Notes under the pieces: generated by a model
What the model was told of the DNA's origin: nothing
The model's database searches: none
The model's input: the letters and a program-made list of their open reading frames with translations, nothing else
Source of the DNA: Streptomyces sp. Sge12
GTDB taxonomy: Bacteria > Actinomycetota > Actinomycetes > Streptomycetales > Streptomycetaceae
Assembly: GCF_002080455.1 (NCBI RefSeq)
Contig: NZ_CP020555.1
Span: forward strand, 4,022,001-4,086,000
Length of the DNA stretch: 64,000 nucleotides
Direction: 5' to 3'
Made by a program: the position numbers and the translations under genes
Shown: one piece after another, positions 51,720 to 60,860 of the stretch
Layout of the letters: every line of letters starts with the position of its first letter
How positions within the stretch are numbered: position 1 is the stretch's first letter

Positions 51720-52804
51720 GTGAGCGACGTAGAGGTCTGGGGCGGGGGCTCGGTGCGCTGATTCCCGCGGCTCCGCAGGAGAAGACGCCCCCGGTGATCA
51801 GTGCCGGATCGACGTCTCCGTCGGCGGTGCCGACGCTGGCTTCGGAGCGGGGGGTCGCGGCGGCGAAGCTTGCTTCGCTCGTGCAGGCCGATGTTTCACG
51901 TGAAACATCGCTCGCGGTCGTCCCGGTGGCCGAGCCGGAGCCCGAGGCGGAGACCAATGTGGTGGCGGGGGCGACGTTCGCCGAGCTTCCGATGGACGCG
52001 ATCACGCCGAACCCGCGTCAGCCGCGTGATGTGTTCGATGAGGACGCGCTGGCCGAGCTGGTGACCTCCATCCAGGAGGTGGGTCTGCTCCAGCCGGTGG
52101 TGGTGCGGCAGTCGGCCCCCGGCCGCTATGAGCTGATCATGGGTGAGCGCCGCTGGCGTGCCTGTCGCGAGGCCGGGCTGGAGGCCATTCCGGCCATCAT
52201 CCGGGCGACGGACGACGAGAAGCTGCTGCTGGACGCGCTGCTGGAGAACCTGCACCGGGCTCAGCTGAACCCGTTGGAAGAAGCCGCGGCCTACGACCAG
52301 CTGCTCAAGGACTTCAACTGCACCCACGATCAGCTGGCCGACCGGATCGGGCGCTCGCGTCCCCAGGTGTCGAACACGCTGCGGCTGCTCAAGCTGTCCC
52401 CTTCGGTGCAGCGCCGGGTGGCCGCGGGTGTGCTCTCGGCCGGGCACGCGCGTGCGCTGCTCTCGGTGGAGGACTCCGAGGAGCAGGACAAGCTGGCGCA
52501 CCGGATCGTGGCCGAGGGGCTGTCGGTGCGTGCGGTCGAGGAGATCGTGACGCTGATGGCCTCGGAGCCGTCGAGTGCGGTGAAGCCGAAGGGTCCGCGT
52601 GCGGGTGCCCGGGTTGCTCCGGCGCTCAGCGAGCTCGCGACGCGTCTGTCGGACCGCTTCGAGACGCGGGTGAAGGTGGATCTGGGCCAGAAGAAGGGCA
52701 AGATCACCGTCGAGTTCGCCTCGATGGAGGATCTGGAGCGGATTCTGGGAACGCTGGCGCCGGGCGAGGGCCGGGTGCTGGAGCAGGGGCTCACCGGGGA
52801 GTGA
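51716..52804 (+). CDS. parB: ParB CTPase/centromere-binding protein
   Basis: 362 residues; GTG 51716 overlaps the parA stop as GTGA. N-terminal ParA-activating peptide RRGLGRGLGALIP, CTP-binding ParB boxes (ITPNPRQPRDVFDEDALAELV, IMGERRWRACREAGL, ENLHRAQLNPLEEAAAY), helix-turn-helix LADRIGRSRPQVSNTLRLLKL and a C-terminal dimerisation domain. It loads at parS as a clamp. A parS site lies inside the variable linker. Confidence 0.97.
   Translation: MSERRRGLGRGLGALIPAAPQEKTPPVISAGSTSPSAVPTLASERGVAAAKLASLVQADVSRETSLAVVPVAEPEPEAETNVVAGATFAELPMDAITPNPRQPRDVFDEDALAELVTSIQEVGLLQPVVVRQSAPGRYELIMGERRWRACREAGLEAIPAIIRATDDEKLLLDALLENLHRAQLNPLEEAAAYDQLLKDFNCTHDQLADRIGRSRPQVSNTLRLLKLSPSVQRRVAAGVLSAGHARALLSVEDSEEQDKLAHRIVAEGLSVRAVEEIVTLMASEPSSAVKPKGPRAGARVAPALSELATRLSDRFETRVKVDLGQKKGKITVEFASMEDLERILGTLAPGEGRVLEQGLTGE
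51893..51906. other. parS: parS site 3 (inside parB)
   Basis: Perfect GTTTCACGTGAAAC in the low-conservation linker of parB, encoding part of DVSRETS. Confidence 0.95.
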
Positions 52805-52906
52805 TCCCCGGGCCCTCGAGGGGCGGATCGCGGCGGTGTGCACCGGCGCGGTCCGCCCCTTCGCTTTGCTGTCGAAGAACGATCGACCAGTGGATACGAT
52901 GCGGTC

Positions 52907-53524
52907 ATGGGTCGTCGGCTGGTACCGCTCACGCTGGACAACCTCCAGGACCTGCCCCGTCGTTGCCGGTCCTGTGTGTTCTGGGAACTGGACCCGGTCA
53001 GTGGCGAGGCCGCCGTGAAGGCGGGTAATCCGGCGCAGGAGAAGGAGGCGTGGATCTCCGCCGTCCTCCTGGAGTGGGGATCCTGCGGCCGAGTGGTCTA
53101 CGTGGACGAGGTTCCGGTGGGCTTCGTCCTCTACGCGCCGGCGGCGTATGTCCCGCGGGCCACTGCCTTTCCCACCAGCCCGGTGTCGCCGGATGCCGTG
53201 CAGCTGATCACCGCGTGGATCATGCCGGGGTATCAGGGCCAGGGGCTGGGGCGCGTGATGGTCCAGACGGTGGCGAAGGACTTGTTGCGGCGGGGCTTCC
53301 GGGCGATCGAGGCCTTCGGGGACGCGCACTGGGAGGGGCCGGCGTGCCTGCTGCCGGCCGACCACCTGCTCGCGGTGGGGTTCAAGACGGTCCGTCCCCA
53401 CCCGGTGCATCCGCGGCTGAGGCTGGAACTCCGCTCGACGCTGTCGTGGAAGGAAGACGTGGAGCTGGCGTTGGACCGGCTGCTGGGTGCGGCTCGCAAG
53501 GAGCCGGCGCTGCGGCCGCTGTGA
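52907..53524 (+). CDS. GNAT-family acetyltransferase
   Basis: 205 residues, ATG 52907. GNAT core with CoA motif TAWIMPGYQGQGLGRVMVQTVAKDL and GFRAIEAFGD. The N-terminal PRRCRSCVFWELDP has a conserved Cys pair seen in this Streptomyces ParB-neighbour group. Substrate unknown; its place after parB is conserved in the genus. Confidence 0.88.
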   Translation: MGRRLVPLTLDNLQDLPRRCRSCVFWELDPVSGEAAVKAGNPAQEKEAWISAVLLEWGSCGRVVYVDEVPVGFVLYAPAAYVPRATAFPTSPVSPDAVQLITAWIMPGYQGQGLGRVMVQTVAKDLLRRGFRAIEAFGDAHWEGPACLLPADHLLAVGFKTVRPHPVHPRLRLELRSTLSWKEDVELALDRLLGAARKEPALRPL

Positions 53525-53539
53525 GAGCGGAACGCGGAA

Positions 53540-53570
53540 CGGGGTCGCCCCCATGCAGGGGGCGACCCCG
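53540..53570. terminator. bidirectional terminator abutting a parS site
   Basis: CGGGGTCGCCCCC (53540-53552), loop ATGCA, GGGGGCGACCCCG (53558-53570): a perfect 13-bp stem between convergent GNAT and trxA genes. Its last base is the first base of parS site 4. Confidence 0.9.
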
Positions 53571-53583
53571 TTTCACGTGAAAC
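53570..53583. other. parS: parS site 4
   Basis: Perfect GTTTCACGTGAAAC directly following the terminator stem, 11 bp from the trxA stop. Confidence 0.95.
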
Positions 53584-53593
53584 ATCGATCGCG

Positions 53594-53932
53594 TCAGGCG
53601 GTCTTGACCTCGACGAACTCGGCGAGGTCGCGCAGGATGGCGGCCTTCGGCTTGGCGCCGACGATGGTCTTGGCGACCTCGCCACCCTGGTAGACGTTCA
53701 GCGTCGGGATGGACATGACGCCGTACTTGGCAGCCGTGGCCGGGTTCTCGTCGATGTTGAGCTTGACGATCTCGATCTCGGGGTGCTCGGCGGCGATCGC
53801 CTCGAGGGACGGCGCGATCTGGCGGCAGGGTCCGCACCAGGCGGCCCAGAAGTCCACCAGTACGGGCTTGTCGCTCTTGAGGACCTTGGCATCGAAGTCA
53901 GCGTCGGTCACATTCTTGAGGGTGCCGGCCAC
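53594..53932 (-). CDS. trxA: thioredoxin
   Basis: 112 residues, GTG start. Active site W32-C33-G34-P35-C36 in FWAAWCGPCRQIAP, cis-proline in SIPTLNVYQGG. Standard single-domain thioredoxin, reduced by the TrxB encoded 62 bp upstream on the same strand. Confidence 0.97.
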   Translation of the reverse strand: MAGTLKNVTDADFDAKVLKSDKPVLVDFWAAWCGPCRQIAPSLEAIAAEHPEIEIVKLNIDENPATAAKYGVMSIPTLNVYQGGEVAKTIVGAKPKAAILRDLAEFVEVKTA

Positions 53933-53994
53933 AGCGGCCTCCTTCTTCTTTCCTGCGGGGTGTGGGGTGGAGCGGTGCGGGGGCGGAGCGGTGG

Positions 53995-54954
53995 TCAGAC
54001 CGCTGCGTGGGCCTTCTCGGCGTCCGCGAGGGCGGCGAGGAAGCGCTCGGCGTCGAGGGCGGCGGAGCAGCCGGTGCCCGCTGCCGTGATGGCCTGACGG
54101 TAGGTGTGGTCCACGACGTCGCCGGCGCCGAACACGCCGGTGACGCTGGTCCGGGTGGAGGGGGCGTCGACCTTGAGGTAGCCCTCATCGTCGAGGTCCA
54201 GCTGGTCCTTGAAGAGCTCGGTGCGCGGGTCGTGGCCGACGGCGATGAAGAGGCCGGTCACGGGCAGCTCGGAGGTCTCACCCGTCTTGGTGTTGCGCAG
54301 GGTGAGGCCGGAGAGCTTCTGCTCGCCGTGGATTTCGGCGACCTCGCTGTCCCAGGCGAACTTGATCTTCGGGTCGGCGAAGGCGCGGTCCTGCATGGCC
54401 TTGGAGGCACGCAGGCTGTCGCGACGGTGGACGATCGTCACGGACTTGGCGAACCGGGAGAGGAAGGTGGCTTCCTCGATCGCGGTGTCGCCGCCGCCGA
54501 CCACGGCGATGTCGTGGTCCTTGAAGAAGAACCCGTCGCACGTGGCGCACCAGGAGACGCCGCGGCCGGAGAGGGCGTCCTCGTTCGGCAGGCCGAGCTT
54601 GCGGTGCTGGGAGCCGGTGGTGACGATGACGGCCTTGGCGCGGTGCACGGTGCCGGCGGTGTCGGTGACGGTCTTGATCTCACCGCTGAGGTCCACGGAC
54701 ACGACGTCGTCCGGAACGAGCTCGGCGCCGAAGCGCTCGGCCTGGCCGCGCATGTTGTCCATGAGGTCCGGGCCCATGATGCCGTCCTGGAAGCCCGGGA
54801 AGTTCTCCACCTCGGTGGTGTTCATCAGGGCGCCACCCGCGGTGACGGCACCTTCGAAGACCAGGGGCTTGAGCGAAGCGCGTGCGGTGTACAGGGCGGC
54901 GGTGTAACCGGCCGGCCCAGAGCCGATGATGATCACGTTTCGAACGTCGCTCAC
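53995..54954 (-). CDS. trxB: thioredoxin reductase
   Basis: 319 residues from GTG 54954 (AGGAAG upstream). FAD motif VIIIGSGPAGYTAALYTARA, redox-active C136-A-T-C139 in SWCATCDGFFF, NADPH motif VVGGGDTAIEEA and C-terminal FAD motif TGVFGAGDVVDHTYRQAI. Low-molecular-weight type. It forms the trxBA operon downstream of the sigma/anti-sigma pair, matching the Streptomyces sigM neighbourhood. Confidence 0.97.
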   Translation of the reverse strand: MSDVRNVIIIGSGPAGYTAALYTARASLKPLVFEGAVTAGGALMNTTEVENFPGFQDGIMGPDLMDNMRGQAERFGAELVPDDVVSVDLSGEIKTVTDTAGTVHRAKAVIVTTGSQHRKLGLPNEDALSGRGVSWCATCDGFFFKDHDIAVVGGGDTAIEEATFLSRFAKSVTIVHRRDSLRASKAMQDRAFADPKIKFAWDSEVAEIHGEQKLSGLTLRNTKTGETSELPVTGLFIAVGHDPRTELFKDQLDLDDEGYLKVDAPSTRTSVTGVFGAGDVVDHTYRQAITAAGTGCSAALDAERFLAALADAEKAHAAV

Positions 54955-55082
54955 GGGTTTCTTCCTCGTCTCTGCGGACTGCGTACTGCCTACCGGGGGC
55001 CGGTGCGGACTCTCACCCCACCCAACGGATCCTACGGCGCATGCATTCCCCACCCGCCCCACTGCGGCCCCGAACGCCCCGG

Positions 55083-56000
55083 CTATCGGGGATAGGTGCT
55101 CGTCAGGAGGACCTTTCCGGGGGCTTCCGGTGCGCTCTGCTCACACGCGGTGTCGACGAGGTAGGCGTCCACGCGCGCGGAGTCGGCCGGGTGGGGCAGG
55201 ACGACGAGATAGACGGCGGTGCCCTGGTAGCTGCCGCGCTCGGCGGCGATCGGAGTGTCCGGGCGGCCGGTGGCCTCCTGGACGCAGCCGGGCAGCGCAG
55301 TCGGCACCCGCTTGTCACCGGGTGCGACCCCGGGAGCGGGGCTGGTGTTCTCCAGCCCGAGGGTCTTGTTCCCCTCTTCGGGAGCGGTCTTGGCGCCCTG
55401 GCCGGCCGCGATGAGCTGGCGGACGTCGTCCTGGAGGCCCTGAGCGGTGTAGGCGCGGCCGGAAGCGGCGGACGGCTGCTCGGCGGAGTCCGACGTCTCG
55501 CCGCGGGTGGCGGTGTCGTGGGCGGGCGTGCCCGCGAAGTCGCCGAACAGGAAGAGGCCCAGGGCACAGGCGGCGGCCCCGGCCAGACCCGCGACGACGG
55601 CGATCCTGCGGCGCGCGCGGCGACGCCCGGGTCCCGTTGGGCCGGTCGGGTGACCGACGGGCGCTGTTTCACGTGAAACAGCGCGGTGCGGTGTGTGGGC
55701 CCGGTCGGCCGGGACGGCCCGGGCGACCGGCTGCTTGGAGTCGAGGAGCGCCTCCGCGGCCAGGGCCGCGTCGATGCGACCCGCGATGTCGGCGGGCATC
55801 CGGGCCGGGCCCGGGAGGGTGCCGAGGAGGGAGCGGATCTCCTCCAGGGAGGCGCGGACATCGGCGCACAGGGCGCACTCGTCCAGGTGGCGGCCGATCT
55901 CGGCGGTCCGGGACGGTGAGAGAAGACCTTCGGTCAGGTCGGAGATCTCCGAGACGTCCGGGTGCCGGATCGTGCCGGTCGTGTCGGTTGTGGGGCTCAC
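55083..56000 (-). CDS. membrane anti-sigma factor (zinc-finger type)
   Basis: 305 residues; GTG 56000 overlaps the sigma stop as GTGA. The cytoplasmic N-terminus has a His-x3-Cys-x2-Cys zinc-finger motif (HLDECALCADV, about residues 38-48). One membrane helix lies near 140-160 (AVVAGLAGAAACALGLFLFG), with a ~150-residue extracytoplasmic domain beyond. It should hold the adjacent ECF sigma inactive until an envelope or redox signal. A parS site sits inside its coding region. In S. coelicolor the equivalent pair is RsmA/SigM. Confidence 0.88.
   Translation of the reverse strand: MSPTTDTTGTIRHPDVSEISDLTEGLLSPSRTAEIGRHLDECALCADVRASLEEIRSLLGTLPGPARMPADIAGRIDAALAAEALLDSKQPVARAVPADRAHTPHRAVSRETAPVGHPTGPTGPGRRRARRRIAVVAGLAGAAACALGLFLFGDFAGTPAHDTATRGETSDSAEQPSAASGRAYTAQGLQDDVRQLIAAGQGAKTAPEEGNKTLGLENTSPAPGVAPGDKRVPTALPGCVQEATGRPDTPIAAERGSYQGTAVYLVVLPHPADSARVDAYLVDTACEQSAPEAPGKVLLTSTYPR
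55666..55679. other. parS: parS site 5 (inside the anti-sigma gene)
   Basis: Perfect GTTTCACGTGAAAC, encoding VSRETA in the linker before the membrane helix. Confidence 0.95.
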
Positions 56001-56692
56001 GGTCGTCCACCTCCGCCCTTCACAGCGTCTGGGTCTGAATGCCGGGGTTCTGCCGCTGGTGGGACGGGTGAGCCCGGCGTCCGGTTCCTTCCCCGCTCGG
56101 CGGCGGTGTTATCCCCGGCATTCGTGCGCAGATGAGTGAGGAGCGGCACGAGTTTTGCCCGGCCCCGCGCACACCGGCTCTTCACGGTGCCGGTGGGGAC
56201 GTCGAGGATCCGGGCCGCCTCGGCGACCGGGTATCCCTGCATGTCGACGAGGACCAGCGCGGCCCGCTGATCGGCCGGGAGGGTGCTCAGAGCGGCCAGG
56301 AGCTCGCGGTGGAGGTCGTGGCGCTCGGCAGGTGCCTCCGCGGACTCGTGGGGCTCCAGAAGGCGCTCCAGGCGGTCCGTGTCGTCGAGGGGCGCGGTCC
56401 TGCGGGAGGCGGCCTTGCGGGCCCGGTCCAGGCAGGCGTTGACGGTGATCCGGTGCAGCCAGGTGGTGACGGCGGATTCCCCGCGGAAGGTGTGGGCCGC
56501 CCGGTAGGCGGAGACCAGGGCGTCCTGCACGGCGTCCGCGGCCTCCTCGCGATCGCCGAGGGTGCGCAGGGCCACGGTCCACAGACGATCGCGGTGCCTC
56601 CGCACGATCTCCCCGAAGGCATCGGGATCACCGGCTGCGTGCTGGGCCAACAGGTCCGCGTCGCTGGCGTCGCCGCCCGTCGCGTCGTGCAT
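55997..56692 (-). CDS. sigM: ECF-family RNA polymerase sigma factor
   Basis: 231 residues from ATG 56692 (GTG 56695 also possible; GAGGT just upstream). Region 2 (FGEIVRRHRDRLWTVALRTLGDREEAADAVQDALVSAYR) and region 4 (LPADQRAALVLVDMQGYPVAEAARILDVPTGTVKSRCARGRAKL) are complete. The C-terminal ~40 residues are Pro/Arg-rich and disordered. Position, trxBA neighbours and coupled anti-sigma match SigM of S. coelicolor. Confidence 0.9.
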   Translation of the reverse strand: MHDATGGDASDADLLAQHAAGDPDAFGEIVRRHRDRLWTVALRTLGDREEAADAVQDALVSAYRAAHTFRGESAVTTWLHRITVNACLDRARKAASRRTAPLDDTDRLERLLEPHESAEAPAERHDLHRELLAALSTLPADQRAALVLVDMQGYPVAEAARILDVPTGTVKSRCARGRAKLVPLLTHLRTNAGDNTAAERGRNRTPGSPVPPAAEPRHSDPDAVKGGGGRP

Positions 56693-56742
56693 CACACCTC
56701 GCCTCCCGGCGGAAGATTACGGCTTGGGCTCGGGAAAGACGA

Positions 56743-56773
56743 GCGTCCGCTGCGCCATCGGCGCAGCGGACGC
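56743..56773 (-). terminator. terminator after the pseudokinase gene
   Basis: GCGTCCGCTGCGCC (56743-56756), loop of 3, GGCGCAGCGGACGC (56760-56773): perfect 14-bp stem, 18 bp beyond the pseudokinase stop. Confidence 0.85.
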
Positions 56774-56791
56774 TGTGGGAGTGCACAGGGC

Positions 56792-58522
56792 TCAGGAATC
56801 CGTGCCCCGGACCTTGATCTCGTCGATGCCTCCGCGGTAGCCGCCCTCGCCGTCGGAAGGCAGCTCGGTGACGTAGATCAGTACGTACCGCGTGCGGACC
56901 GGAGCCTCCAACGTGGTCCCCAGCTGCTTCTGCACGACTGCCTTCTTCGTGAGCTGCTGGGAGAAGTCGGAGAGGGAGTCCGGGTGGGAGGCCGCCTCGG
57001 GTGCGGCGAGCACCTGGACCTCTTGCCCGGCGACGTGGAAGTCCACGTCGATACCGGTCACGTTCTTGACGCTGCCGATGTCGACGATGATTCCGCTGCC
57101 GTCCTTGCGGCCCGGCAGGTTCCCGAAGTTCGGGTACCCCAGGTACTGCGGCGTCACCCAGCCCGTGTCCGCGTTGGTATCGATGCTCTTCCCGGCGTCC
57201 TCGCCCTTGACCGCGTCGCCGCCTATGGCGATGACCGTGGCCTTGGACAGCGCGAGAGGCGTACCGGGCTCGGGATCCTTCGGACGGTCGTCGGAGTCGG
57301 TCTTGGTGTTGCTGGTGCCGTTGTTGCCCATCTGGCTGGCACGTCCCAGGAGGCGGTCGGCCAGCTGCCAGCTGCCGAGGCCGAGGGCGGCGATGAGCAG
57401 GGCGGCGACGCCCCACTTGAGGGCCCGGCCGGTGCGGCTCTGCAGCGGCGGCGGCGGAGGCGCGACGGGCCGGCTCTGGACGGTGTTCACGCCGGGAGGC
57501 GTGGGACGGCCGTAGCTGCCCTGCTGGTAGGTGGTGTGCTGGTACTCGGGCGGGGCGGTGAAGGCGGGCTCCGGCGGCCGGATGCGGGGCATCGCGGCCA
57601 CCGCCTTGGCCAGCTCGTCAGGAGTGGTGCAGGCGGGTTCCTGACGGGAGGCGGTGGCCCCGTCGTTGGCGAGTGCGCGCATGGCGAGTTCGCCCAGGCC
57701 GCGGTGGACACCGGCGCGTACCTGGTCGGGGGCGATCAGGCCCACGCCCTTGGGCAGGCCGGTGAGGCCGTACGCGTCGCTCTCGTAGGGCCAGCGCTGG
57801 GTGAGGGCGGCGTACAGGAGGGCGCCGATGGCCTCGGTGTCGGCGCGCTGCGGGGTCTCGCTGGTGATGCCGCGCAGGGCGGCGTTCACGGCGAGGCCGC
57901 GGATGCGGTACTGGCCCGTGGAGGTGCGCAGTATCGCGCTGGGCGTCAGCCGCAGATGTGCGAGCCCCTCGCGGTGGGCGGCGGCCATGGCCTGGGAGAC
58001 CTGGCTGACGAGCTGGTAGGCCTCGTGGGCCTCCAGCGGGCCCGCGGCGAGGAGCGCGGTGAACTCGGTGGCGTCGGGCAGCCACTCGTGGACGACGTAG
58101 ACGAGATCGTTCTCCTCCACGGCGTCGAGGACCTGCACGAACCGTGGATCGCCCAGGAGGGCGGAGGAACGCGCGGCGGCCAGGACGGAGCGTGCCCGCG
58201 CGTGGTCGGCGGGCATCAGGTGCACGCCCACGGCCCGGCGCAGCTTCTCGTCCATCGCGCGCCAACTGCTGAATCCGTCCACACGGGTGACGCACTCTTC
58301 CAGCCGGTAGCGCCTGGCGAGCTTGTGACCGCTGTGGAGTTCGGGTGCGGCCGCAGGGGCCGGGTTGGTGCGTTCGCCGTCCTTGTCGGGCATGGGTCCG
58401 TCCGCGGCTCGTCCGTTCTGGGTGTCCACCCCGTCGGACGTGGCCTGTGCCGCCTGAGCGGCCAGCGGCTCATCGCCACTGTTATCGGCCACGTCGACGG
58501 CAGCCGTGCTACGTTCCGCCAC
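56792..58522 (-). CDS. membrane pseudokinase partner of MurJ
   Basis: About 576 residues; GTG 58522 chosen because AGGAA lies 6 bases upstream, though the frame is open to GTG 58591 and ATG 58576. The kinase-like domain (about 65-320) has lost catalysis: the HRD loop reads HLRLTPSAIL and the DFG position reads RIRGLAV, and no glycine loop is seen. One membrane helix (ALKWGVAALLIAALGLGSWQL) is followed by an extracellular discoidin-like domain (GWVTPQYLGYPNFGNLPG...). In mycobacteria the same pseudokinase and outer domain are fused to MviN/MurJ and bind FhaA when phosphorylated. Here they form a separate protein just downstream of murJ. Confidence 0.85.
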   Translation of the reverse strand: MAERSTAAVDVADNSGDEPLAAQAAQATSDGVDTQNGRAADGPMPDKDGERTNPAPAAAPELHSGHKLARRYRLEECVTRVDGFSSWRAMDEKLRRAVGVHLMPADHARARSVLAAARSSALLGDPRFVQVLDAVEENDLVYVVHEWLPDATEFTALLAAGPLEAHEAYQLVSQVSQAMAAAHREGLAHLRLTPSAILRTSTGQYRIRGLAVNAALRGITSETPQRADTEAIGALLYAALTQRWPYESDAYGLTGLPKGVGLIAPDQVRAGVHRGLGELAMRALANDGATASRQEPACTTPDELAKAVAAMPRIRPPEPAFTAPPEYQHTTYQQGSYGRPTPPGVNTVQSRPVAPPPPPLQSRTGRALKWGVAALLIAALGLGSWQLADRLLGRASQMGNNGTSNTKTDSDDRPKDPEPGTPLALSKATVIAIGGDAVKGEDAGKSIDTNADTGWVTPQYLGYPNFGNLPGRKDGSGIIVDIGSVKNVTGIDVDFHVAGQEVQVLAAPEAASHPDSLSDFSQQLTKKAVVQKQLGTTLEAPVRTRYVLIYVTELPSDGEGGYRGGIDEIKVRGTDS

Positions 58523-58639
58523 CGTCGTTCCTGCCTCCCCATCCGTTGCGCGCTGAAAGCCAGTCTGCGAAGCCATGCCAATTGTGCCCACAGTCCGACG
58601 CTAAGCACGACACACGAAAGGGGGCGACGGTTGTGCGCA

Positions 58640-60814
58640 TCAGCGCCCCAAACGCCCGCGGACCATTCCGACCATCGCGTTGAGCTCTTCGATCCGCATG
58701 CGCTTGGCGGCGATGAGGAACACCGCGGCCAGAGCGATTCCGCCGACGAGGAGGGCGGCGGCGGAGCCGGTGACTCCGCTGCCGAGCCACTGGGTGACCC
58801 CGTACGCGGCCGCGCCGGCCACGGCGGCGGCCGGGACGCAGGCGCCGGTGAGACGGGCGTAGGTGCGCATCACGTGCGCGCCGTCGAGGTCGCCGCCGAG
58901 CCGGGTGCGCAGGCGGCGCCAGGCCACGCCGACGCCGACGGCGTAGCCGAGGCCGTAGGCGGCGGCCATGCCGACCACGGCCCAGCGGGCGGGGAGCACG
59001 AAGAACGACAGCGCGGAGACCGCCGCGTTGACCGCGGCGACGATGACGGTGTTGTAGAAGGGCGTGCGGGTGTCCTCGTAGGCGTAGAAGCCGCGCAGGA
59101 CGACGTACTGGATGGAGTACGGGATCAGGCCGAGGCCGAAGGCCATCAGGATGTAGCCGATGTTCTGCGCGCCCGAACCCGAGCCGGCGTACAGCAGGGT
59201 GGCCATCGGAACACCGAGGGCGAGGAACGCGAAGGCGCAGGGCACGATCGCGACGGCCGAGGTGCGCAGGCCGTAGGAGATGTCGTCGCGGACCGCCGCG
59301 GCGTCGCCGTCGTGCGCGGAACGGGAGATGCGGGGCAGGACCGCCGTCATGACGGACACGGTGATGATGGCCTGCGGCATCTGCCACAGCAGCAGTGCGT
59401 AGTTGTAGGCGGTGATGCCGGTACCGGGGTGGCCCTGTCCCTCCGCGACGGACCCGGCCCAGGTGGCGAGCTGGGTGACGACGACGAGGCCGATCTGGTT
59501 GGCGAGGACGAAGAAGAACGTCCACTTGGCCAGGCGGGCGGCCTTGCCGAGGCCGTGGCCCCGCCAGTCGAAGCGCAGGCGCGGCTTGAATCCCGCGTCA
59601 CGCAGGTATGGCAGCATCGCCAGCGCCTGGACGGTGAGGCCGAGCAGGGTGCCCAGGCCCAGCAGGCGCACGCCTTCGGCGGTGACCGTGGTGGCGTTGA
59701 CACCCGACGTGGTGAAGCCGCCGAAGGCCCAGATAAAGGCGCCGAAGGTGGCGATGACGACGATGTTGTTGAGGACCGGGGTCCACATCATCGCGCCGAA
59801 GCGGCCGCGGGCGTTGAGGATCTGACCCAGGACCACGTGGACGCCCATGAAGAACATGGTGGGCAGGCAATAGCGGGCGAAGGCGACCGCGACTTCCATC
59901 TGCTGGGGGTCGGAGGCGATCTTCGGCGACATCATCGTGATGAACACCGGTGCGGCCAGGACGCAGATGGTGGTGATGCCCGCCAACAGCACCACGACGA
60001 GGGTCAGAAGCCGGTTGGCGTAGGCCTGCCCCCCGTCGCTGTCGTTCTTCATGGCCCGGACCAGCTGCGGGATGAAGACGGCGTTCAGGGCGCCGCCGCC
60101 GACCAGCACGTAGATCATCGTGGGCAGGGTGTTGGCGATCTGGTACGTGTCGTTGAAGGTGCCGACACCGATGGCGCCGGCGATGACCAGGGTCCGCAGG
60201 AAGCCGGTGATGCGGGAGACGATCGTGCCCGCGGCCATCAGCGCACTGGACTTCAGGAGGCTGGCGGCGCGTCCGGCGGGCTTGCTCGGCGCCGGCGCGG
60301 CCACGGGGGCGTCCTCGGCGGGGGTGCGGGGGGCCGCCTCCTGGTCCCGGTACAGGTGCGCGAACGCGTCCGGCTCGGGCTGCTCGTCCGCGGCATTGGT
60401 GACGAGGGCGTCCACTCCGACGAACTGGGTGGTGGTGGCGTGGTCGCCGTACGGCAGGTGGCGCGAGGGGCCGTCCGGCTCGGGCGGCGGGGTCTGGGCC
60501 CAGACGCGCGGGTCCGGGGCGTACGAGGGCGCGGACGGCGCCGCGTAGAGCGGGCCGGGCTCCTGGTAGGTGCCGGGCGGCGGCGGCGGGTGGGCGGACC
60601 GGTCGTAGAGCACTTCGGCGACGGGGTCCTGGGCCGACAGGTCCTGGGACCGGTACGGGTCGTAGTCGTAGGCGTCCTGGACGTATGGGTCACGGTCCGG
60701 CGCGGGCGCAGGCACGGGAACCTGCCCGGGCACCGGGGTGCCCGGGGCAGTGCCCTGGGAGGGCGCAGGCCCACCAGTGCCCTGCGCGCGGTCACCGTCG
60801 TACGGCGCGTTCAT
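58640..60814 (-). CDS. murJ: lipid II flippase MurJ (MviN)
   Basis: 724 residues. A ~180-residue Pro/Tyr/Asp-rich cytoplasmic N-terminus is followed by about 14 membrane helices of the MOP superfamily (SSALMAAGTIVSRITGFLRTL at helix 1; MMSPKIASDPQQ, PVLNNIVVIATFGAFIWAFGG). MurJ moves undecaprenyl-linked peptidoglycan precursor across the membrane. The C-terminus is short and lacks the pseudokinase fused in mycobacteria, which is supplied by the next gene. The DUF6049 gene lies 46 bp upstream. Confidence 0.93.
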   Translation of the reverse strand: MNAPYDGDRAQGTGGPAPSQGTAPGTPVPGQVPVPAPAPDRDPYVQDAYDYDPYRSQDLSAQDPVAEVLYDRSAHPPPPPGTYQEPGPLYAAPSAPSYAPDPRVWAQTPPPEPDGPSRHLPYGDHATTTQFVGVDALVTNAADEQPEPDAFAHLYRDQEAAPRTPAEDAPVAAPAPSKPAGRAASLLKSSALMAAGTIVSRITGFLRTLVIAGAIGVGTFNDTYQIANTLPTMIYVLVGGGALNAVFIPQLVRAMKNDSDGGQAYANRLLTLVVVLLAGITTICVLAAPVFITMMSPKIASDPQQMEVAVAFARYCLPTMFFMGVHVVLGQILNARGRFGAMMWTPVLNNIVVIATFGAFIWAFGGFTTSGVNATTVTAEGVRLLGLGTLLGLTVQALAMLPYLRDAGFKPRLRFDWRGHGLGKAARLAKWTFFFVLANQIGLVVVTQLATWAGSVAEGQGHPGTGITAYNYALLLWQMPQAIITVSVMTAVLPRISRSAHDGDAAAVRDDISYGLRTSAVAIVPCAFAFLALGVPMATLLYAGSGSGAQNIGYILMAFGLGLIPYSIQYVVLRGFYAYEDTRTPFYNTVIVAAVNAAVSALSFFVLPARWAVVGMAAAYGLGYAVGVGVAWRRLRTRLGGDLDGAHVMRTYARLTGACVPAAAVAGAAAYGVTQWLGSGVTGSAAALLVGGIALAAVFLIAAKRMRIEELNAMVGMVRGRLGR

Positions 60815-60860
60815 CGAAACCCCACCTCATCGTCCCCAGGCCGACCGGCCACGGCGTCAA

